Positions 31,903 to 34,125 of a stretch of 34,125 bases of DNA are shown here, piece after piece (the stretch's first letter is position 1; each line of letters opens with the position of its first letter). The stretch lies in NCBI GenBank assembly GCA_964351745.1, contig CAYGPI010000014.1:1-34125 (forward strand), read 5' to 3'. The notes below the pieces were generated by a model. That model did not search any database and was not told the origin of the DNA. It saw only the letters and a program-made list of their open reading frames with translations. Both the position numbers and the translations under genes were made by a program. The DNA comes from CAYNJF01 sp964351745. GTDB lineage: Bacteria > Pseudomonadota > Gammaproteobacteria > Berkiellales > Berkiellaceae.

Positions 31903-32853
31903 TTGAAAAAGTTAATTGCATCACTCTTAATTCTATTTTGTCAATCCATCTTGGCTAAACCTGGGCCTAATGTTGTTGTGACTATTCAACCAATCCATAG
32001 CTTAGCAACAGCTGTGATGAAAGGTGTAGCTCAACCTAAATTGCTTTTACCCTCAAATAGTTCGCCTCATTTTTTTCAACTCAAGCCAAAAGACGCGAAA
32101 ACGATCCATCATGCCGATCTCATTATATGGGTTGGTCCTGAGCTAGAAAATTTCTTAGAGAAACCCTTTAAAGCACTCAACCCGAATGCCAAACAGTTAA
32201 TTCTCATGAATTCAGAGTCGCTCACCCTATTGAGCAGTGATCACCACCACGAGGCTCACGAACATCATAGCCATCAGCCTGATGATCATAGCGCGCATCA
32301 CCACCACGGTCTCAATGATCCACATATTTGGCTCTCACCAACCAATGCAAAAATTATTGTCAAAGAAATTGCTGACAGCTTAATGGCACTCGATCCACCC
32401 AATAAAAAACAATATCAGCTCAATGCTGCCCGTACCTATAAGAAGCTGGATCAGCTTGAGTTAGAAATAAAAACTATCCTACAAGATAGCCACGACCACC
32501 CATTTCTAGTGTTTCATGACGGCTATCAATATTTTAATACCAACTTTGACTTAAACCAAAAAGGCCATATCACGGATAACCCACACGTCCCACTCAGCCT
32601 CCATAAAATTAAAATGATCAAACGTCAAATGGTTGAAGATAAAATCGTCTGCCTTTTTGGTGAGCCTGATGCCAACTTTAAGATACTTGAACAAATGGCA
32701 AGTCACACGCAAGCTAATGTTGGCAAGCTTGATCCAATTGGCATGACCTTGGAGCCAGGCGAAACGGCCTATGCAGAAATGATGCTCAATCTCGCGACTT
32801 CTCTAAGAGATGGTCTGACTAACAATCTGCAAAGCAAACCCCAAAAACCATAG
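31903..32853 (+). CDS. znuA: Zinc ABC transporter periplasmic binding protein ZnuA, TTG start
   Basis: ZnuA captures Zn2+ in the periplasm and passes it to ZnuBC. The start is the TTG at 31903, because GGAGAG lies seven bases upstream and the result is a perfect signal peptide (KKLIASLLILFCQSILA). An upstream TTG at 31876 would add nine non-signal residues. The mature protein has VVVTIQPIHSL, SSPHFFQLKP (ligand His), a His-rich zinc loop (about 110-140, with HHHEAHEHHSH and HHHH), NDPHIWLSP (ligand His) and FHDGYQYF (ligand His). It overlaps ubiA tail to tail by 51 bases. Confidence 0.93.
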   Translation: MKKLIASLLILFCQSILAKPGPNVVVTIQPIHSLATAVMKGVAQPKLLLPSNSSPHFFQLKPKDAKTIHHADLIIWVGPELENFLEKPFKALNPNAKQLILMNSESLTLLSSDHHHEAHEHHSHQPDDHSAHHHHGLNDPHIWLSPTNAKIIVKEIADSLMALDPPNKKQYQLNAARTYKKLDQLELEIKTILQDSHDHPFLVFHDGYQYFNTNFDLNQKGHITDNPHVPLSLHKIKMIKRQMVEDKIVCLFGEPDANFKILEQMASHTQANVGKLDPIGMTLEPGETAYAEMMLNLATSLRDGLTNNLQSKPQKP

Positions 32854-33702
32854 GCCTCCCAGCCATTGGTTATTTAAAAAAGCCCTAAAGCAATTTTGGG
32901 GCTCATATCCTTTAAGCAAACGTTGTTGATAAGCCATCAAGCCCAAGCCAAGCACCACGCTGGTTATTGTCCAAACACCTAACAGCTGTGAAAAATAAGC
33001 AAAGCCAAGCAAGCAAAGACAAACGCACAACTGGGCCATTAAAATCATCTTGCTGGATCTGCGACCAAAATAAATAGCTGTTGATTTTACACCAATTTTT
33101 CTATCATCCTCGACATCAACTAAGGCATATTGCGTATCGTAAGCCAGCGCCCAGCAAACTGTTGCAAAGTACAATAACCATGCCTCATGAGGAACGTATG
33201 AAAGGATGGCGCAATAACTCATGGGAATTGCCCATGCAAACGCAAATCCTAAAAATAGCTGAGGCCCATGAGTCCATCGCTTCGTAAAAGGATAAATTGA
33301 GGCTAATGCGAGGCCAATAAAGGACAAATAGACTGTTGCAATATTCGTACACAAAACCATAGCAAACGCTAATAAAGCCAACAGTGCATAAACGATGAGA
33401 GCTTCTAACGGATAGATCTTTTTTTGTGCCAAAGGTCGATGAGCTGTTCTTGCGACATGATCATCCACGTGTCTATCTGCGAAATCATTAATAGCGCATC
33501 CAGAAGATCTCATTAGAAAACAACCCATTACAAAGATAGTTAGCTCTTTTAATGGCACCATGCCATGACTTGCAACCATTAACGCTATCAACATTGGCCA
33601 CAACAATAGTAATGTACCAATAGGCTTATCCATTCGAATCAATTGATAATAGGCCACCATTCTTTGGGACAACAACCTATAAAAACTCTGACTTGCATTC
33701 AT
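32803..33702 (-). CDS. ubiA: 4-hydroxybenzoate polyprenyltransferase
   Basis: UbiA prenylates 4-hydroxybenzoate, the membrane step of ubiquinone synthesis that feeds the respiratory chain. The 299-residue polytopic protein has YYQLIRMDKPIGTLLLLWP near the start, the first Asp-rich motif INDFADRHVDDHVART-HRPL and the second DVEDDRKIGVKSTAIYFG. The ATG at 33702 is used; an in-frame TTG at 33714 is possible and neither has a strong site. Its last 17 codons lie opposite the end of znuA, an unusually long convergent overlap. Confidence 0.95.
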   Translation of the reverse strand: MNASQSFYRLLSQRMVAYYQLIRMDKPIGTLLLLWPMLIALMVASHGMVPLKELTIFVMGCFLMRSSGCAINDFADRHVDDHVARTAHRPLAQKKIYPLEALIVYALLALLAFAMVLCTNIATVYLSFIGLALASIYPFTKRWTHGPQLFLGFAFAWAIPMSYCAILSYVPHEAWLLYFATVCWALAYDTQYALVDVEDDRKIGVKSTAIYFGRRSSKMILMAQLCVCLCLLGFAYFSQLLGVWTITSVVLGLGLMAYQQRLLKGYEPQNCFRAFLNNQWLGGLWFLGFALQIVSQTIS

Positions 33703-33880
33703 AACAACCAACAATCACACATTTGAAAAAAAGCATTATCGTCCACACATAGATAATCTTTATTTTTTTATAAAAAAGAAAAATTTGAACTGATTTACAG
33801 TCAACAGACAAACTGAAAGGCTAGTCACGTCACAAATTCTATCAAAAATATTTCATTATTTTCATTTAATTTTTGCAAAT

Positions 33881-33910
33881 TTAACAAATCTTTTCGTTAT
33901 GGTCTAAAAT
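33881..33910 (+). promoter_or_regulatory. Sigma70 promoter of the candidate small RNA
   Basis: TTAACA (33881-33886) and TAAAAT (33905-33910) each match consensus at five of six positions, with an 18-base spacer. Transcription would start near the GGG at 33914. No ORF follows. Confidence 0.55.
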
Positions 33911-33913
33911 ACA

Positions 33914-34025
33914 GGGTATAGAGTCTCGTTTTTAAGACTCTGTTAGGGGATCTTGTCATTGACCAATGCAAAAGGGCTGACAAGCAAAGGATAATGGTTG
34001 GATCCCCTATACTCTCTTCTTTTTT
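33914..34025 (+). ncRNA. Candidate structured small RNA (about 110 nt)
   Basis: After a good promoter comes a compact fold: GTATAG (33916-33921) can close with CTATAC (34007-34012). A hairpin GAGTCT/AGACTC spans 33921-33940. TAGGGGATC (33944-33952) pairs perfectly with GATCCCCTA (34001-34009), which competes for the same bases as the outer closing stem. Inside it, CTTGTCA (33952-33958) pairs with TGACAAG (33978-33984). Six T at 34020-34025 may end the transcript. Unpaired AAAGGATAA and further GGA triplets recall CsrA-binding RNAs of the RsmY/Z type. It is not recognisably 4.5S, 6S or tmRNA. Its 3' end overlaps, antisense, the end of the minus-strand gene at 34007. Confidence 0.45.
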
Positions 34026-34123
34026 CCTGGATAAACCTTCGCCAACGCTTGATGACCTGACTTCGAACCCATCCATAACGACAATAAAACGAAGCCAATT
34101 CCAAGGCCCTCAATCAAATCAAA
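34007..34123 (-). CDS. C-terminal end of a membrane protein (partial)
   Basis: Only 38 residues and the stop are inside the window. They read FDLIEGLGIGFVLLSLWMGS, followed by a hydrophilic end ALAKVYPGKKKRV. The first half is hydrophobic enough for a membrane helix, with the basic tail probably cytoplasmic. The family cannot be named from this fragment. The stop TAG at 34007-34009 lies within the right arm of the stem of the candidate RNA on the other strand. Confidence 0.5.
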   Translation of the reverse strand, partial: FDLIEGLGIGFVLLSLWMGSKSGHQALAKVYPGKKKRV

Positions 34124-34125
34124 TC

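Noticed and set aside
33914..34025. 4.5S SRP RNA, 6S RNA or tmRNA
   Set aside because: The conserved SRP loop (GGAAGGAAGCAG type), the 6S central bubble and the tmRNA ends are all absent.
34060..34075. tRNA-like TTCGAACCC segment
   Set aside because: It resembles the complement of a tRNA T-loop, but no acceptor stem or anticodon arm surrounds it, and it codes inside the partial minus-strand membrane protein.
1..34125. CRISPR arrays, complete insertion sequences, tRNA or rRNA genes
   Set aside because: No regularly spaced repeats, no intact transposase and no recognisable structural RNA genes other than the candidate listed.

Overview
The window looks like an AT-rich gammaproteobacterial chromosome. 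The gene order surA-pdxA-rsmA-apaG-apaH, the layout of the aa3 oxidase locus (coxB-coxA-cox11-coxC, an antisense DUF2909 gene, SURF1, a thioredoxin-like assembly protein, ctaA, ctaB, SCO), and the many large low-complexity or coiled-coil proteins without homologues I recognise all fit a host-associated member of the Legionellales or a relative. That placement is inferred from gene content and order only. A run of ten N at 25539-25548 marks a draft assembly gap.

Bases 1-13150 are accessory. A truncated amidinotransferase-family gene lies at the left edge. Two HAD-like proteins with Ser/Thr-rich N-termini and disordered basic C-termini follow (751-2370 and 6311-7411). Between them is a minus-strand run of a Ser/Pro-rich unknown, another unknown, an APH(6)-like kinase and an AAC(6')-like acetyltransferase, then a plus-strand exported DUF1287 protein. 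From 7.5 to 8.85 kb is a minus-strand cluster of small genes. They include a 53-residue lipoprotein, an ORF broken by an amber codon, and a 58-residue ORF whose N-terminus resembles the histone H3 tail. Next come a DEDDh exonuclease, two small proteins and a 425-residue coiled-coil protein. A multiply frameshifted gene remnant lies at 12783-13146.

Bases 13176-18308 are conserved housekeeping: peptide deformylase (minus strand), then surA-pdxA-rsmA-apaG-apaH with short overlaps or gaps. They serve outer-membrane protein folding, vitamin B6 synthesis, 16S rRNA methylation and Ap4A hydrolysis. An NhaC-type antiporter follows.

Bases 20062-28129 hold the aa3-type cytochrome c oxidase: subunits II, I and III, copper delivery (Cox11, SCO, a SCO-like thioredoxin protein), SURF1, and heme O/heme A synthesis (CtaB, CtaA). 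Hairpins sit at the coxA-cox11 junction, where one arm is the cox11 ribosome binding site, and at the coxC/DUF2909 convergence.

Bases 28192-34125 hold two unknown proteins flanking a strong bidirectional terminator, the zinc importer (znuCB divergent from znuA), ubiA, which overlaps znuA tail to tail, a candidate structured small RNA, and the C-terminal end of a minus-strand membrane protein at the right edge.
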